DNA from: Embleya sp040629175
GTDB lineage: Bacteria; Actinomycetota; Actinomycetes; Streptomycetales; Streptomycetaceae
Reading direction: 5' to 3'
DNA length: 64,000 bases
NCBI RefSeq assembly: GCF_040629175.1
Contig: NZ_JBEXUX010000010.1
Location: 124,001 to 188,000, forward strand
The notes below the pieces were generated by a model. That model was not told where the DNA came from. It saw only the letters and a program-made list of their open reading frames with translations, and searched no databases. The position numbers and the translations under genes were made by a program. This document shows, piece after piece, positions 1-9,088 of the stretch. Each line of letters begins with the position of its first letter. Position 1 is the first letter of the stretch.

Positions 1-2344
1 GTTCGACCACCGACGCCTGCACGCTCAGCGCCAGCCCGCGAGTCCGGGACGGCTCGTCGGGCAAGCGCTCGAACTGCTCGGCGAGCAACTCCCGGGCCGC
101 GTCACGGTCGCCCAGCCGCACCTGGGCGCGGGCCGCCTCGACCCGCCACGGCACGATCCCGGGCAGGTCGATGCGCCACGCCGTCATCAGCTCGCCGCAG
201 GACATGAAGTCGCGCAGGGCCGCGTCCGGGCGGTCGGTGGCCAGGTTGTACCGGCCGCACGCGTGCAGGTAGTGCAGCCCGGCCGGGGTGTGGAACATCG
301 CCCCGGGAACCGGGAGTTCCAGGAATCGGGCGGCCTGCTCGTGGTCCCCTCGGGCCACCGCCGAGGAGATCCGCGCGGCCAACGGCACGCCCACCGCGAC
401 CCCCCAGCCCTCCGGCGCGATCCGGGTCAGCGCGGTCTTGGCACCGTCCTCGGCGCCGAGCAGGTCCCCCTGGCGGAGCGCGATCTCGCCGAGTACCGCG
501 CTCAACATGGCGTGTGCGATCGGGCTGCGCCGGGCGGCGGCCTGATCGATCAGCGCGACGCACCATTCCTGCGCCGCCGCGGCCCGGTCGGCGTAGACCA
601 GCGCGGTCAGCGTGGAGGTGAGCGATTCCATCGTGGTGTCGTCCAGGCGCGAGCCGCGCAGGATGCGCTCGGCCCGGTCGTACACCCGATCGCCGTCGAG
701 TCGGCCGGCCAGTACGGCCGTCAGCAGGTCCAGCCCCTCGATCCGGCCGATGGTCGCGGGCAGTACGGACACCTCCGGTTCCGGCTCGGGCGAGTCCGCG
801 TCCACGGCCGGGTACCAGTACTTGAGCCAGACCCGGGCGGCCCGCGCCTCGGCGGCGGTGACCCGCGCGTCCGCCTCGCCGGGCCCGCAGGTGCGCCAAC
901 CGGCGTCGATCACGGCCTTGGCCTCGTCGAGCCGGCCGTACCAGGCCAGGTAGCGCACGCACACCAGCGCGTCGCGACCGCTGAGCCGGCCGTCCCGGAC
1001 GGCGCCGGCCAACCACGGCACGTGTCGGGCCGCGGCGGCCGGGTTGACCAGCCATTCCAGTCCGATCAGGAACGCCTTGATGGATACCCGGGTGCATTCG
1101 TCCGGCGCGATCCGCTCGGCCAACTTGAGGTAGTCCACGGCGAGCCGCAGATCGCCCTCGGCGACCACCGCCTCGGCCGCCTCGCGCAGCGTGCGTACCG
1201 CCCACGGCGCGCGGAAGTCCCCGGCGCCCGCGAGGTGTTTGGCGACCGACTCGGACGGGGCGCCGTCGATGTGCAGCAGGGTCGCCGCCCGGGCGTGCCC
1301 ACGCTCGCGATCCGGGCGGGTCATCGTGTCCAGCACCGCCGCCCGGGCCCGGTCGTCGCGGAATCGGCCGCAGGCCACCAGTCCGGCGTCGTTGAGGGTG
1401 CGCGCCGCGCGGGTGGCCGTGGCGGGTTCGAGTTCGAGCAATTCGGCCAGCCCCCGGGTGGTCTCCGATTCACCGAGCACGGCCAGGCCGCGGGCGACCT
1501 GCACGGTGGCCGGGTCGAGTCGGTACAGGCAGCCGACCACCGCCCGGCAGTACGCGTCCGCGACGGTGGGCCGCAGTGGGCGCCGGGCCGGGTCCAGGCG
1601 CGCGGCGGGGCCCATGTCCTCCAGCAGCGCCCGGATCAACAGCGGGTTGCCGCCGCTGAGTTCGTGCACGTCGGCGGTCAGCCGGGCGGCGGCGGCCGGG
1701 CCGAGTTCGTGACCGAGCAGTTCGCCGACCGAGCCCTTGCCGAGCAGGGCCAGGCGGATGCGCTGGTGATGCGGCTGGCGTTCGACGTCCGCGGCGAACG
1801 CGGCGAAGGCGGCCGAGGGCGGGGCGGCGTGCTCTCGCTCGCCGAGCAGCACCAGGACCGAGGCGCTGCGGATCCGGCGGATCAGGTGGGCCAGGAATTG
1901 CAGGGACACCGGGTCGGCGTGCTGGATGTCGTCGACCACCACCACGACCGGGCGCGCGGCGGCCAACGTCAGGATCAGCGCGCACAGTTCGTGCACCGCG
2001 CGCACCGTGGTGGCGTCCAACGCGTCGGTGCCGCCGAAGGCGGCGGTGTGCGCGCCGTCGTCCAGGAGCCGGTCGATCCGCTGCGCGTCCTCGTCCGGCA
2101 ACGGCGCGGACTGGACGAGTTGGCGGACCACGCCGAGCGGGAAGTCCTGTTCCATCGGGGTGCCGACGGCACGCAGGAAGAGCGCGCCGTCGGCCGCGGG
2201 CCGATCGCCGAAGCTGTGCAGGAGTGCGGTCTTGCCGACCGCGACCGGCCCGCACACGGTGGTCACGCCACCGACGCCCGTCGCGCAGCGGGCCCGCGCG
2301 GTATCCAGTCGGCTGAGTTCCTCGGTTCGCCCCACGAAAAACAC
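1..2344 (-). CDS. Large ATP-binding LuxR-type (LAL/MalT-like) transcriptional regulator, C-terminus cut by window edge
   Basis: An AAA/NACHT-type ATPase regulator. It starts VFFVGRTEEL, with Walker A GPVAVGKT at residues 32-39 and a Walker B region VVVVVDDIQHAD near residue 136. A long helical, TPR-like region follows and runs off the left edge. Such proteins (MalT/LAL family) normally end in a LuxR helix-turn-helix, which would lie outside the window, so DNA binding is inferred. GTG at 2344 is preferred because a GGGGGAG ribosome site lies 6 bases before it; GTG at 2335 is the alternative. The 781 codons present fit a family of about 900-1000 residues. The ABC importer at 3120 is divergent and a possible target. 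Confidence 0.85.
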   Translation of the reverse strand, partial: MFFVGRTEELSRLDTARARCATGVGGVTTVCGPVAVGKTALLHSFGDRPAADGALFLRAVGTPMEQDFPLGVVRQLVQSAPLPDEDAQRIDRLLDDGAHTAAFGGTDALDATTVRAVHELCALILTLAAARPVVVVVDDIQHADPVSLQFLAHLIRRIRSASVLVLLGEREHAAPPSAAFAAFAADVERQPHHQRIRLALLGKGSVGELLGHELGPAAAARLTADVHELSGGNPLLIRALLEDMGPAARLDPARRPLRPTVADAYCRAVVGCLYRLDPATVQVARGLAVLGESETTRGLAELLELEPATATRAARTLNDAGLVACGRFRDDRARAAVLDTMTRPDRERGHARAATLLHIDGAPSESVAKHLAGAGDFRAPWAVRTLREAAEAVVAEGDLRLAVDYLKLAERIAPDECTRVSIKAFLIGLEWLVNPAAAARHVPWLAGAVRDGRLSGRDALVCVRYLAWYGRLDEAKAVIDAGWRTCGPGEADARVTAAEARAARVWLKYWYPAVDADSPEPEPEVSVLPATIGRIEGLDLLTAVLAGRLDGDRVYDRAERILRGSRLDDTTMESLTSTLTALVYADRAAAAQEWCVALIDQAAARRSPIAHAMLSAVLGEIALRQGDLLGAEDGAKTALTRIAPEGWGVAVGVPLAARISSAVARGDHEQAARFLELPVPGAMFHTPAGLHYLHACGRYNLATDRPDAALRDFMSCGELMTAWRIDLPGIVPWRVEAARAQVRLGDRDAARELLAEQFERLPDEPSRTRGLALSVQASVVE

Positions 2345-3119
2345 GTGCCACTCCCCCGGCGGAAATCCAAGTGTTTCCGCGTGTTGAATTCGCTATTAAC
2401 TCTGATTAATATTTCCCCACGCACGTACCATGCCCGGCCCGAATCGCGGCGGGATATCCACGCCTCGATACGACCGGAACACGCGATTTCGGGGTCCGAG
2501 GTGCCGGGTGGGCGCCGGGCGGGCCGGCGGGTCCGAGCGGACCTCGGCAGCGGAGCGGGATCGTTCCGATCCTGGTCGGATGTACGGGCGCGACGGCCGA
2601 ATGCCCCCGACTATCGGGCAATCCGGGCATCGACCCGACGAACGATCCCTACGACGACGGATTCAGCGACACAGTCCGCTGGACATGCGGGCGAGATCCA
2701 CGTCGAGGCGGGACACCAGGGCGAGTCGCGAGGCGCTCGCACCACGGGTCCCCTGCACGGCCATCTCCGAGGAAGAAGTAGAAAAGCTCCGAGCCGGTGA
2801 TCCGGACTTTCGCTTCATAGCTGAACGGCAGTCTAGAAATCCGCCCGCGTCGCGTCAACACGAAGGTGTCGCGAAAGAAAGCCGACACCCGGACGCGCCG
2901 TTCGTCCGCTTATGCCGCGGACAGCGCGCACGAACGACCCCCACTCGGACAATCCCGGCCAATTTCCCGATCACGCCCGTACCCACAAGGGTCGGTAGGG
3001 GTCCGCTAGGGGTGCTGGGGGTCGGCGCGACGCCACTACTTTCCTGGAAGTGCCGGCGGCGGCCGTTGCTCCGCCCTGGGCGTCTTCGCCCCATCCCCCA
3101 CTCTCGACAGGACTCGACC
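2345..3119. other. Divergent intergenic region with no gene recognised
   Basis: 775 bases separate the LuxR regulator from the importer lipoprotein gene. An AT-rich patch at about 2383-2415 lies just upstream of the regulator and may hold its promoter. A short dyad, ACTTTCCTGGAAGT, sits at 3038-3051, about 70 bases before the importer start. Open frames here lack ribosome sites and recognisable protein sequence. Confidence 0.5.
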
Positions 3120-4778
3120 ATGCGCGCCATCCGTCCACCCGGAATCGTCGGAGCGGCCTTGGCCGCCGCGCTCGTCCTGTCCGCCTGTACCTCCACCACC
3201 AAGTCCGGCAACGTCGCCGCCCAGGCGGACGCGGGTCCGCCGGTCCGGGGCGGCTCGGTCACCGTGGCGATCAACACCGAGCCGACCTGCTTCGACATCC
3301 ACGTCAGTCCGCAGGACATCACCGCGTCCATCCAGCGCAACGTCTTCGACTCGCTGGTCGCCGAGGACGACCAGGGCAACTTCCGCCCCTGGCTCGCCAC
3401 TTCGTGGGAGGTCGCGCCGGACCTGACCAGCTACACGTTCAAACTGCGCACCGACGTCAAGTTCACCGACGGCACCGCGTTCGACGCGAACGCGGTCAAG
3501 GTCAACTTCGACCGGATCGCCGCCAAGAGCACCAAGTCCCAGTACGCGGCCAGTCTGCTCGGCCCCTACACCGGCACCGAGGTGCTCGACCCGGCGACCG
3601 TACGGATCCGCTTCGCCAAGCCTTTCGCGCCGTTCCTCCAGGCCGCGAGCACCGCCTACCTCGGCTTCTACTCGCCACAGGCGCTGGCCGCGGCCGGCGA
3701 CAAGCTGTGCGCGGGCGGCGCACAGTCGGTGGGCACCGGGCCGTTCAAGTTCGCCGCGCACACCAAGGGCCAGAGCCTGACCCTGGAGAACAACCCGGCG
3801 TACAACTGGGCCCCGACCGGAGCCGGGCACCAGGGCGCCGCCTACCTGGACAAGCTCACCTTCCGCTTCCTGCCCGAGGACTCGGTACGGGTGGGCGCGT
3901 TCGCCGGTGGACAGGTGGACATCGCCGGGTCGATCCCGCCGGTGAACGTCAAGGGCCTGGAGGGGCGCGCGGACGTGCGCATCCTGCGGCACGACTTCGC
4001 GGGCGCGGTGTACAGCCTGTTCCTGAACACCACCCGGGCACCGTTCGACGACGAGCGGGTGCGCAAGGCGGTACAGCGTGGGATCAACATCGGGCCGAAC
4101 GTGCAGTCGATCTACTTCGACCAGTATCGGCGCGCCTGGGGCCCGCTGGGGTCGGCCACGCCCTCCTACGACAAGACGTTGGAGAACAGTTGGCCCTACG
4201 ACCCGGCGCTGGCCGGGCGGTTGCTGGACGAGGCCGGGTGGACCGGGCGGGACGGGGACGGCTATCGCACCCGGGACGGCAAGCGGCTGAGCGTGCAGTG
4301 GCCGAGCGCGCCGGCGGCGGTGCGCGAGCAGCGCGACATCCTGGCCCAGGCGGTACAGGCGGACCTGAAGAAGATCGGCGTCGAGGTACAACGACCGGCA
4401 CTGGATCTGGGCGCGTTCACCACGAACGCCTACGCCGGCAAGTACGACGTGCTCGACATGAGTTGGGCCCGGTTCGAGCCGGACGTGCTGCGGCTGTACT
4501 TCAACTCGTCGAACCTGCCCAGCGCGGGCGGGCAGAACGCGGCCTGGCTGAGCAACCCGCAGATCGACGGGTGGACCGACTCGGCGGCCGCGACGCTGGA
4601 TCGGCCCACCCGGGACCGGCTCTACGCCCAGACCCAGGCATGGGTGATCGAGCATGCCGCGGTGGTGCCGCTGTACTCGGCGACGACGCTGTTCGCGACC
4701 GGCAAGCAGATCAACGGGCTGCGTCTGGACCCGAACGCCTGGCCACTGTTCCACGACGTGTGGAGCGCCCGGCGATGA
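3120..4778 (+). CDS. Peptide/nickel-type ABC transporter substrate-binding lipoprotein
   Basis: An SBP_bac_5-family extracellular solute-binding protein of 552 residues. The N-terminus is a lipoprotein signal with lipobox LSAC, so the protein should be anchored outside the membrane by the Cys. The start of the mature domain (RGGSVTVAINTEPTCFDIHV) and the later WLATSWEVAPD are typical of oligopeptide, dipeptide and nickel binders. An upstream in-frame extension is open, but ATG 3120 has AGGA 7 bases before it and gives a proper signal peptide. The stop overlaps the permease start by 4 bases (ATGA). Ligand not predictable; peptide, nickel chelate and opine are all possible. Confidence 0.93.
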   Translation: MRAIRPPGIVGAALAAALVLSACTSTTKSGNVAAQADAGPPVRGGSVTVAINTEPTCFDIHVSPQDITASIQRNVFDSLVAEDDQGNFRPWLATSWEVAPDLTSYTFKLRTDVKFTDGTAFDANAVKVNFDRIAAKSTKSQYAASLLGPYTGTEVLDPATVRIRFAKPFAPFLQAASTAYLGFYSPQALAAAGDKLCAGGAQSVGTGPFKFAAHTKGQSLTLENNPAYNWAPTGAGHQGAAYLDKLTFRFLPEDSVRVGAFAGGQVDIAGSIPPVNVKGLEGRADVRILRHDFAGAVYSLFLNTTRAPFDDERVRKAVQRGINIGPNVQSIYFDQYRRAWGPLGSATPSYDKTLENSWPYDPALAGRLLDEAGWTGRDGDGYRTRDGKRLSVQWPSAPAAVREQRDILAQAVQADLKKIGVEVQRPALDLGAFTTNAYAGKYDVLDMSWARFEPDVLRLYFNSSNLPSAGGQNAAWLSNPQIDGWTDSAAATLDRPTRDRLYAQTQAWVIEHAAVVPLYSATTLFATGKQINGLRLDPNAWPLFHDVWSARR

Positions 4779-5743
4779 GCTCCGCCGTGACCCCGGCCGA
4801 ACCGGCCCGCCTGCCGCGCGTATTGCGTGCGGTGGGCGGGCGGCTGGTGGCGATCGCCTCGGTGCTGCTCGGCGCTGCCACGCTCGCCTTCGCCGGACTC
4901 AAGCTGCTGCCGGGTGATCCGGTGGCCACGCTGCTGGGCCCACAGACCACCGCGTCCCCGGCCGTGCGGGCGCAGATCCGCTCCGACTACGGCTTCGATG
5001 ACCCCGTGATCAGTCAATATCTGCACTATCTGGGCGAGTTGCTGCACGGACGATTGGGTGAGTCCTATCAACTCCAGCAGCCGGTGTCCGCGCTGATCGC
5101 CGAACAGTTCGGCTCCACCTTCGAACTGGCCATGTCTGCGCTGGTATTGGCCGTGGTGATCGCCACGGTCTCGGCGCTGGCCACCGCCGGGCGCCGGTCG
5201 GCGCTGCGTTCGGCGCTCGGGGCTTGGGAGTTGGTCGCCGTCTCCACGCCGTCGTTCTGGCTGGGCATCGTGCTGCTGACGGTGTTCTCGTTCCGCCTGC
5301 AGTGGTTTCCGGTGGCCGGCACCGAGGGCGTGCAGACGCTCGTGTTGCCCGCCGTGACGCTGGCCCTGCCGATCGCCGGGGTGCTGGCCCAGGTATTGCG
5401 CGAGGGCCTGGAGAAGGCGCTGGCCGAACCGTTCGTGGTCACCGCGCGAGCACGCGGGCTCGGGCGTGGCGCGGTCCGGGTCCGGCACGCCTTCCGGCAC
5501 GCGGCGATTCCGTTGCTGACCCTGTCCGGCTGGCTGACCGGCACCCTGCTGGGCGGCACGGTCCTGGTCGAGAAGGTGTTCGCCCGGCCCGGCATCGGTG
5601 CGCTGACCCTCCAGTCGGTGAACACCAAGGACATGCCGGTGGTGATGGGCGTGGTGTTGCTGGCCGCCCTGGTGTTCGTGCTCATCTCGCAACTCACCGA
5701 CGTGCTCTACGCCGTCATCGATCCACGACTGCGGAAGGGATGA
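4775..5743 (+). CDS. ABC transporter permease (DppB/OppB type)
   Basis: 322-residue BPD_transp_1 membrane permease. One N-terminal membrane segment is followed by a DppB-like periplasmic loop (LLPGDPVATLLG) and a core of about five helices. The EAA-type cytoplasmic loop, which contacts the ATPase, is visible as VTARARGLGRGAVRVRHAFR. ATG 4775 overlaps the upstream stop, so translation is probably coupled. It forms the translocation channel with the next permease. Confidence 0.94.
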   Translation: MSSAVTPAEPARLPRVLRAVGGRLVAIASVLLGAATLAFAGLKLLPGDPVATLLGPQTTASPAVRAQIRSDYGFDDPVISQYLHYLGELLHGRLGESYQLQQPVSALIAEQFGSTFELAMSALVLAVVIATVSALATAGRRSALRSALGAWELVAVSTPSFWLGIVLLTVFSFRLQWFPVAGTEGVQTLVLPAVTLALPIAGVLAQVLREGLEKALAEPFVVTARARGLGRGAVRVRHAFRHAAIPLLTLSGWLTGTLLGGTVLVEKVFARPGIGALTLQSVNTKDMPVVMGVVLLAALVFVLISQLTDVLYAVIDPRLRKG

Positions 5744-5747
5744 GCGG

Positions 5748-6608
5748 ATGACCGCGACACCGACGGCCGACAAACGGCGGGTCCGGATCCGCCGCCGGCC
5801 CGCCCCGCGGGCGAGCGTCGTGGTGGCGCTCGTCGTCCTGGTGCTGTTCGCGCTGATCGGGCTCGCGCCCGGCCTGTTCACCGGCACCTCGCCGATCGAG
5901 ACCGATCCGCTCGCCGCCCTCCGCGGGCCCGGCGCGGAACACTGGTTCGGCACCGATCAGCTCGGCCGCGACGTGTTCGCGCGGGTCCTGCACGGCGCCC
6001 GGCCCTCGCTGCTGCTGGGCCTGGGGGCGACCGTCTTCGCGCTGGTCGGCGGGACCCTGTGGGGTCTGCTCTCGGCGCTCGGCGGGCGGGCCGCCGACCA
6101 GGTGTGCATGCGCCTGGCCGACATCATGTTGTCGCTGCCCGAGTTGTTGCTCGCGCTGTTCGTGGTCACCCTGCTCGGCCGCGGCACCGTGGACGTGATG
6201 GTCGCGGTGGCCATCGCGGCGATGCCCGGTTACGCACGTCTGGTTCGCGCCGAGGCGCTGGTGGTGCGGCGCTCGGGCTATGTCGAGGCGGCGGCGGGCC
6301 TGGGGCTGCGCCGACCGGTGCTGATCGTGCGGCATGTGCTGCCCAATGCGATCGGGCCGCTCCTGGTGCTGGGCACGGTCGGCTTCGGCACCTCGCTGAT
6401 CTACGCGTCCGGGCTCAGCTTCCTGGGTCTGGGCGCCCAACCGCCCTCGCCGGAGTGGGGCGCGATGTTGTCCGAGGGGCGTGGCTTCCTGGAGACCGCG
6501 TGGTGGATCGGGGTGTTCCCCGGCGCCGCGGTGACCTGCGCGGTGATCGCGGTGAACGTGGCCGGTCGGCACGCCCGCACCCGATTCGCCGGAGGGACGG
6601 CCCGATGA
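5748..6608 (+). CDS. ABC transporter permease (DppC/OppC type)
   Basis: 286-residue second permease. The N-terminal segment and the motif EHWFGTDQLGRDVFARVLHG are diagnostic of DppC/OppC proteins (OppC_N plus BPD_transp_1). The EAA loop reads EAAAGLGLRRPVLIVRHVLP. It starts 4 bases after the previous stop and overlaps the ATPase gene by 4 bases, so all four importer genes form one operon. The C-terminus ends soon after the last helix, as usual. Confidence 0.94.
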   Translation: MTATPTADKRRVRIRRRPAPRASVVVALVVLVLFALIGLAPGLFTGTSPIETDPLAALRGPGAEHWFGTDQLGRDVFARVLHGARPSLLLGLGATVFALVGGTLWGLLSALGGRAADQVCMRLADIMLSLPELLLALFVVTLLGRGTVDVMVAVAIAAMPGYARLVRAEALVVRRSGYVEAAAGLGLRRPVLIVRHVLPNAIGPLLVLGTVGFGTSLIYASGLSFLGLGAQPPSPEWGAMLSEGRGFLETAWWIGVFPGAAVTCAVIAVNVAGRHARTRFAGGTAR

Positions 6609-8344
6609 CCGGTACTGCCGCGACCGAACCACTGCTCGTCGTGGACGGACTCGATGTGGCCTTTCCCGGCCGCGAACCGGTGGTGCGCGACGTGTCGTTC
6701 ACCCTGGCGCGCGGCGAATGCCTGGCGGTGGTCGGCGAGTCCGGTTCCGGGAAGAGCGTCACCGCGCGCACCCTGGTCGGCCTGACCGGCGGCGGCGCCC
6801 GGGTGAGCGCCCGGCGACTGGCCTTCGCGGGCACCGACCTGACGGCCCTGTCCGAAGCGCGCTGGCGGGCGTTGCGGGGCCGTCGGATCGGCCTGGTCCT
6901 GCAGGACGCGCTGGTCTCGCTGGATCCGCTGCGCACGGTCGGCGCGGAGGTCGCCGAGGCGCTGCGCACGCACGCGGTGGTGCCGCGTGACCGGGTCGGC
7001 GAGCGGGTGCTCGAACTCCTGGAGGACGTCGGCATCCCGGATCCGGCGCGCCGGGCCCGGCAGTATCCGCACCAGCTCTCCGGCGGCCTGCGCCAGCGTG
7101 CCCTGATCGCGTCCGCCCTGGCCGGCGGTCCCGAGTTGTTGCTGGCGGACGAGCCGACCACCGCGCTCGACGTCACCGTGCAGGCCCAGGTGCTCGCCTT
7201 GTTGGGCCGACTCAAGGAACAGGGCACCGCCGTACTGCTGATCAGCCACGATCTGGCCGCGGTGGCCGAGCTGGCGGATCGCATCGCGGTGATGTACGCG
7301 GGCGAGATCGTCGAACAGGGGCCCACCGAACGGGTCCTGGCCGAGCCGGAGCATTCCTACACCCGGGCGCTGCTGGCGGCGGTGCCGTCCGGCCGGGCGA
7401 AGGGCAGCCGGTTGTCCGGACCGGTCGGCCCGACCCGGGCGCCGGTACCCGCCGCGCCGCCGGTCGGTGCGGTGTTGCTGGAGGTGGCCGGGATCGGCAA
7501 ACATTTCCGGGCACCCGACGGGACCCGGCACGACGCGGTCCGGGACGTCTCGTTCGAGCTTCGGGCGGGCGAAACGCTGGGCGTGGTGGGCGAGTCCGGG
7601 TCCGGCAAGACCACGGCGGCGCGGATCGTGCTGGGTTGGGAGCGCCCCGACGCGGGAGCGGTGCGTTTTCGGGACGCGCCGTGGAGCGAGCTGCCCGAGT
7701 CCGCGCGACGCCCCTCGCGGGGACGGATCCAGGCCGTACAGCAGGACCCGCTCGGCTCGTTCGACCCCCGGTATCCGGTCGCTCGGATCCTCGGCGAGGC
7801 GGTCGCCGCGGCGGGCCTGCCGGGCGGCAGATGGCGTGCCACCAGAGCGGCGCATCGGGCCCGGGTGGCCGAACTCCTGGATCTGGTGGGCCTGTCCACG
7901 GATCTGCTGGATCGGCGGCCGCGCGACATGTCCGGCGGTCAGCGACAACGGGTGGCCATCGCCCGGGCCCTGGCGCCCTCGCCCGAGTTGATCGTGTGCG
8001 ACGAACCGGTGTCCGCGCTGGACGTGTCCATCCAGGCGCAGATCCTGGACCTGCTCGCCGATCTGCGCGCCGAGTTGGGTCTGGCGCTGCTGTTCATCTC
8101 GCACGACCTGGGCGTGATCCGGCACGTGAGCGACCGCATCCTGGTGATGAAGGACGGCCGGGTGGTGGAAAGCGGCGACGCCGAGCGGGTGTTCACCCGG
8201 CCCGAGGCGCCCTACACCCGCGAGCTGCTGGCCGCCGTACCGCGCCCGATCGCGACCGTCGGGGCGGTGGCGGACCCGGCGGCGCAGGCGGCGGACCCGC
8301 ACGCGCGTGGTGGACGGGTGCTCAGCGGCGGGGCGGCGCCGTGA
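6605..8344 (+). CDS. Fused double ATP-binding protein of the peptide/nickel-type importer
   Basis: 579 residues carrying two complete ABC ATPase modules, equal to DppD and DppF joined. Module 1 has Walker A GESGSGKSVTAR, signature LSGGLRQRALIA, Walker B LLLADEPTTALD and H-loop LLISHDL. Module 2 has GESGSGKTTAAR, MSGGQRQRVAIARAL, LIVCDEPVSALD and LLFISHDL. All catalytic motifs are intact in both halves, so the subunit should power transport alone as an internal heterodimer. Fusions of this kind are common in actinomycetes. ATG 6605 overlaps the permease stop. The 3' end overlaps the convergent TetR gene by 23 bases. Confidence 0.94.
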   Translation: MTGTAATEPLLVVDGLDVAFPGREPVVRDVSFTLARGECLAVVGESGSGKSVTARTLVGLTGGGARVSARRLAFAGTDLTALSEARWRALRGRRIGLVLQDALVSLDPLRTVGAEVAEALRTHAVVPRDRVGERVLELLEDVGIPDPARRARQYPHQLSGGLRQRALIASALAGGPELLLADEPTTALDVTVQAQVLALLGRLKEQGTAVLLISHDLAAVAELADRIAVMYAGEIVEQGPTERVLAEPEHSYTRALLAAVPSGRAKGSRLSGPVGPTRAPVPAAPPVGAVLLEVAGIGKHFRAPDGTRHDAVRDVSFELRAGETLGVVGESGSGKTTAARIVLGWERPDAGAVRFRDAPWSELPESARRPSRGRIQAVQQDPLGSFDPRYPVARILGEAVAAAGLPGGRWRATRAAHRARVAELLDLVGLSTDLLDRRPRDMSGGQRQRVAIARALAPSPELIVCDEPVSALDVSIQAQILDLLADLRAELGLALLFISHDLGVIRHVSDRILVMKDGRVVESGDAERVFTRPEAPYTRELLAAVPRPIATVGAVADPAAQAADPHARGGRVLSGGAAP

Positions 8345-9008
8345 TCGCGCCGGAGCGCGGGGCGAACGCGCGCAGGAACGTGGTCACTCCGGCGGTGACC
8401 GCCCGATCCAGCGCCGCGTCGTCCACCGGCCGGGTACCCAGCGCGGTCAGCGTGGGCAGGTCGCCGGAGATCAGCGCCAGGAACTGGTTCGCGGCGGTGA
8501 CCGGGTCGTCGATGTCCAGGTGTCCGCCGTGCGCGAGCCGGGCCAGTCGGCCGGCCAGGGCGTCGATGATCCGTACGGTGCCGCCCTCGCGGATGGTGTC
8601 GTACAGGTCCGGGAAGCGCGCGGCCTCGGCGTACACCAGCCGTTGGAGCGCCCAGCCCTTCTCGCCCGCCTGACACTGCACGACACGGTGGGCGATCGCG
8701 GTCAGCCGCGGATGCAGTTCCTCGGCATCGGTGGGAAACGCCTCCAGGGCTGCCAGGATCCGGCCGCTGGACTCGATCGCGGCCTCGACCACGACGGTGC
8801 GGAAGAGGCTCTCCTTGCCGCCGAGGTGGTTGTAGATGGTCGGCTTGGACACGCCGGCCTCGGCGGCGATCGCGTCGATCCCGGCCAGCGTGTAGCCCTC
8901 GCGGGTGAACACCGCCTCGGCGGCGGCCAGGATCGCCCGCCGTTTGTCGATCCGTCCGCGCGTGTCGCCGGCGGTTCGCGTCGTCGACCTCTTCGTTCCC
9001 TCGACCAT
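8322..9008 (-). CDS. TetR/AcrR-family regulator, divergent from the DHA2 efflux pump
   Basis: 228 residues. The N-terminal helix-turn-helix is clear (AAEAGVSKPTIYNHLGGKES) and follows the usual RRAILAAAEAVFTREGY helix. The C-terminal ligand domain is variable. The gene starts 80 bases from the efflux gene on the other strand, the standard layout for a repressor controlling itself and its pump. ATG 9008 is the only sensible start. The extreme C-terminus overlaps the end of the ABC ATPase gene. Confidence 0.9.
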   Translation of the reverse strand: MVEGTKRSTTRTAGDTRGRIDKRRAILAAAEAVFTREGYTLAGIDAIAAEAGVSKPTIYNHLGGKESLFRTVVVEAAIESSGRILAALEAFPTDAEELHPRLTAIAHRVVQCQAGEKGWALQRLVYAEAARFPDLYDTIREGGTVRIIDALAGRLARLAHGGHLDIDDPVTAANQFLALISGDLPTLTALGTRPVDDAALDRAVTAGVTTFLRAFAPRSGAITAPPRR

Positions 9009-9031
9009 GTTGCGACGTTACCAGACGTGCT

Positions 9032-9060
9032 GTTAATTTTTACTTGCGAGTTTAGTTAAC
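9032..9060. promoter_or_regulatory. Candidate TetR operator/promoter between 8322-9008 and 9089-10549
   Basis: An AT-rich stretch in GC-rich surroundings, bounded by inverted GTTAA (9032-9036) and TTAAC (9056-9060). The right end contains the 8-bp palindrome AGTTAACT (9054-9061). It lies between the divergent starts, where a TetR dimer would block both promoters. Confidence 0.4.
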
Positions 9061-9088
9061 TGATCTCATCGGTAACTTGGAGGCGTTC

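Noticed and set aside
263..2800. Long open frame on the plus strand opposite the LuxR regulator
   Set aside because: It is Gly/Arg/Gln-rich with no recognisable domain, and it mirrors a minus-strand gene that has Walker motifs and a good ribosome site. A typical GC-rich antisense shadow.
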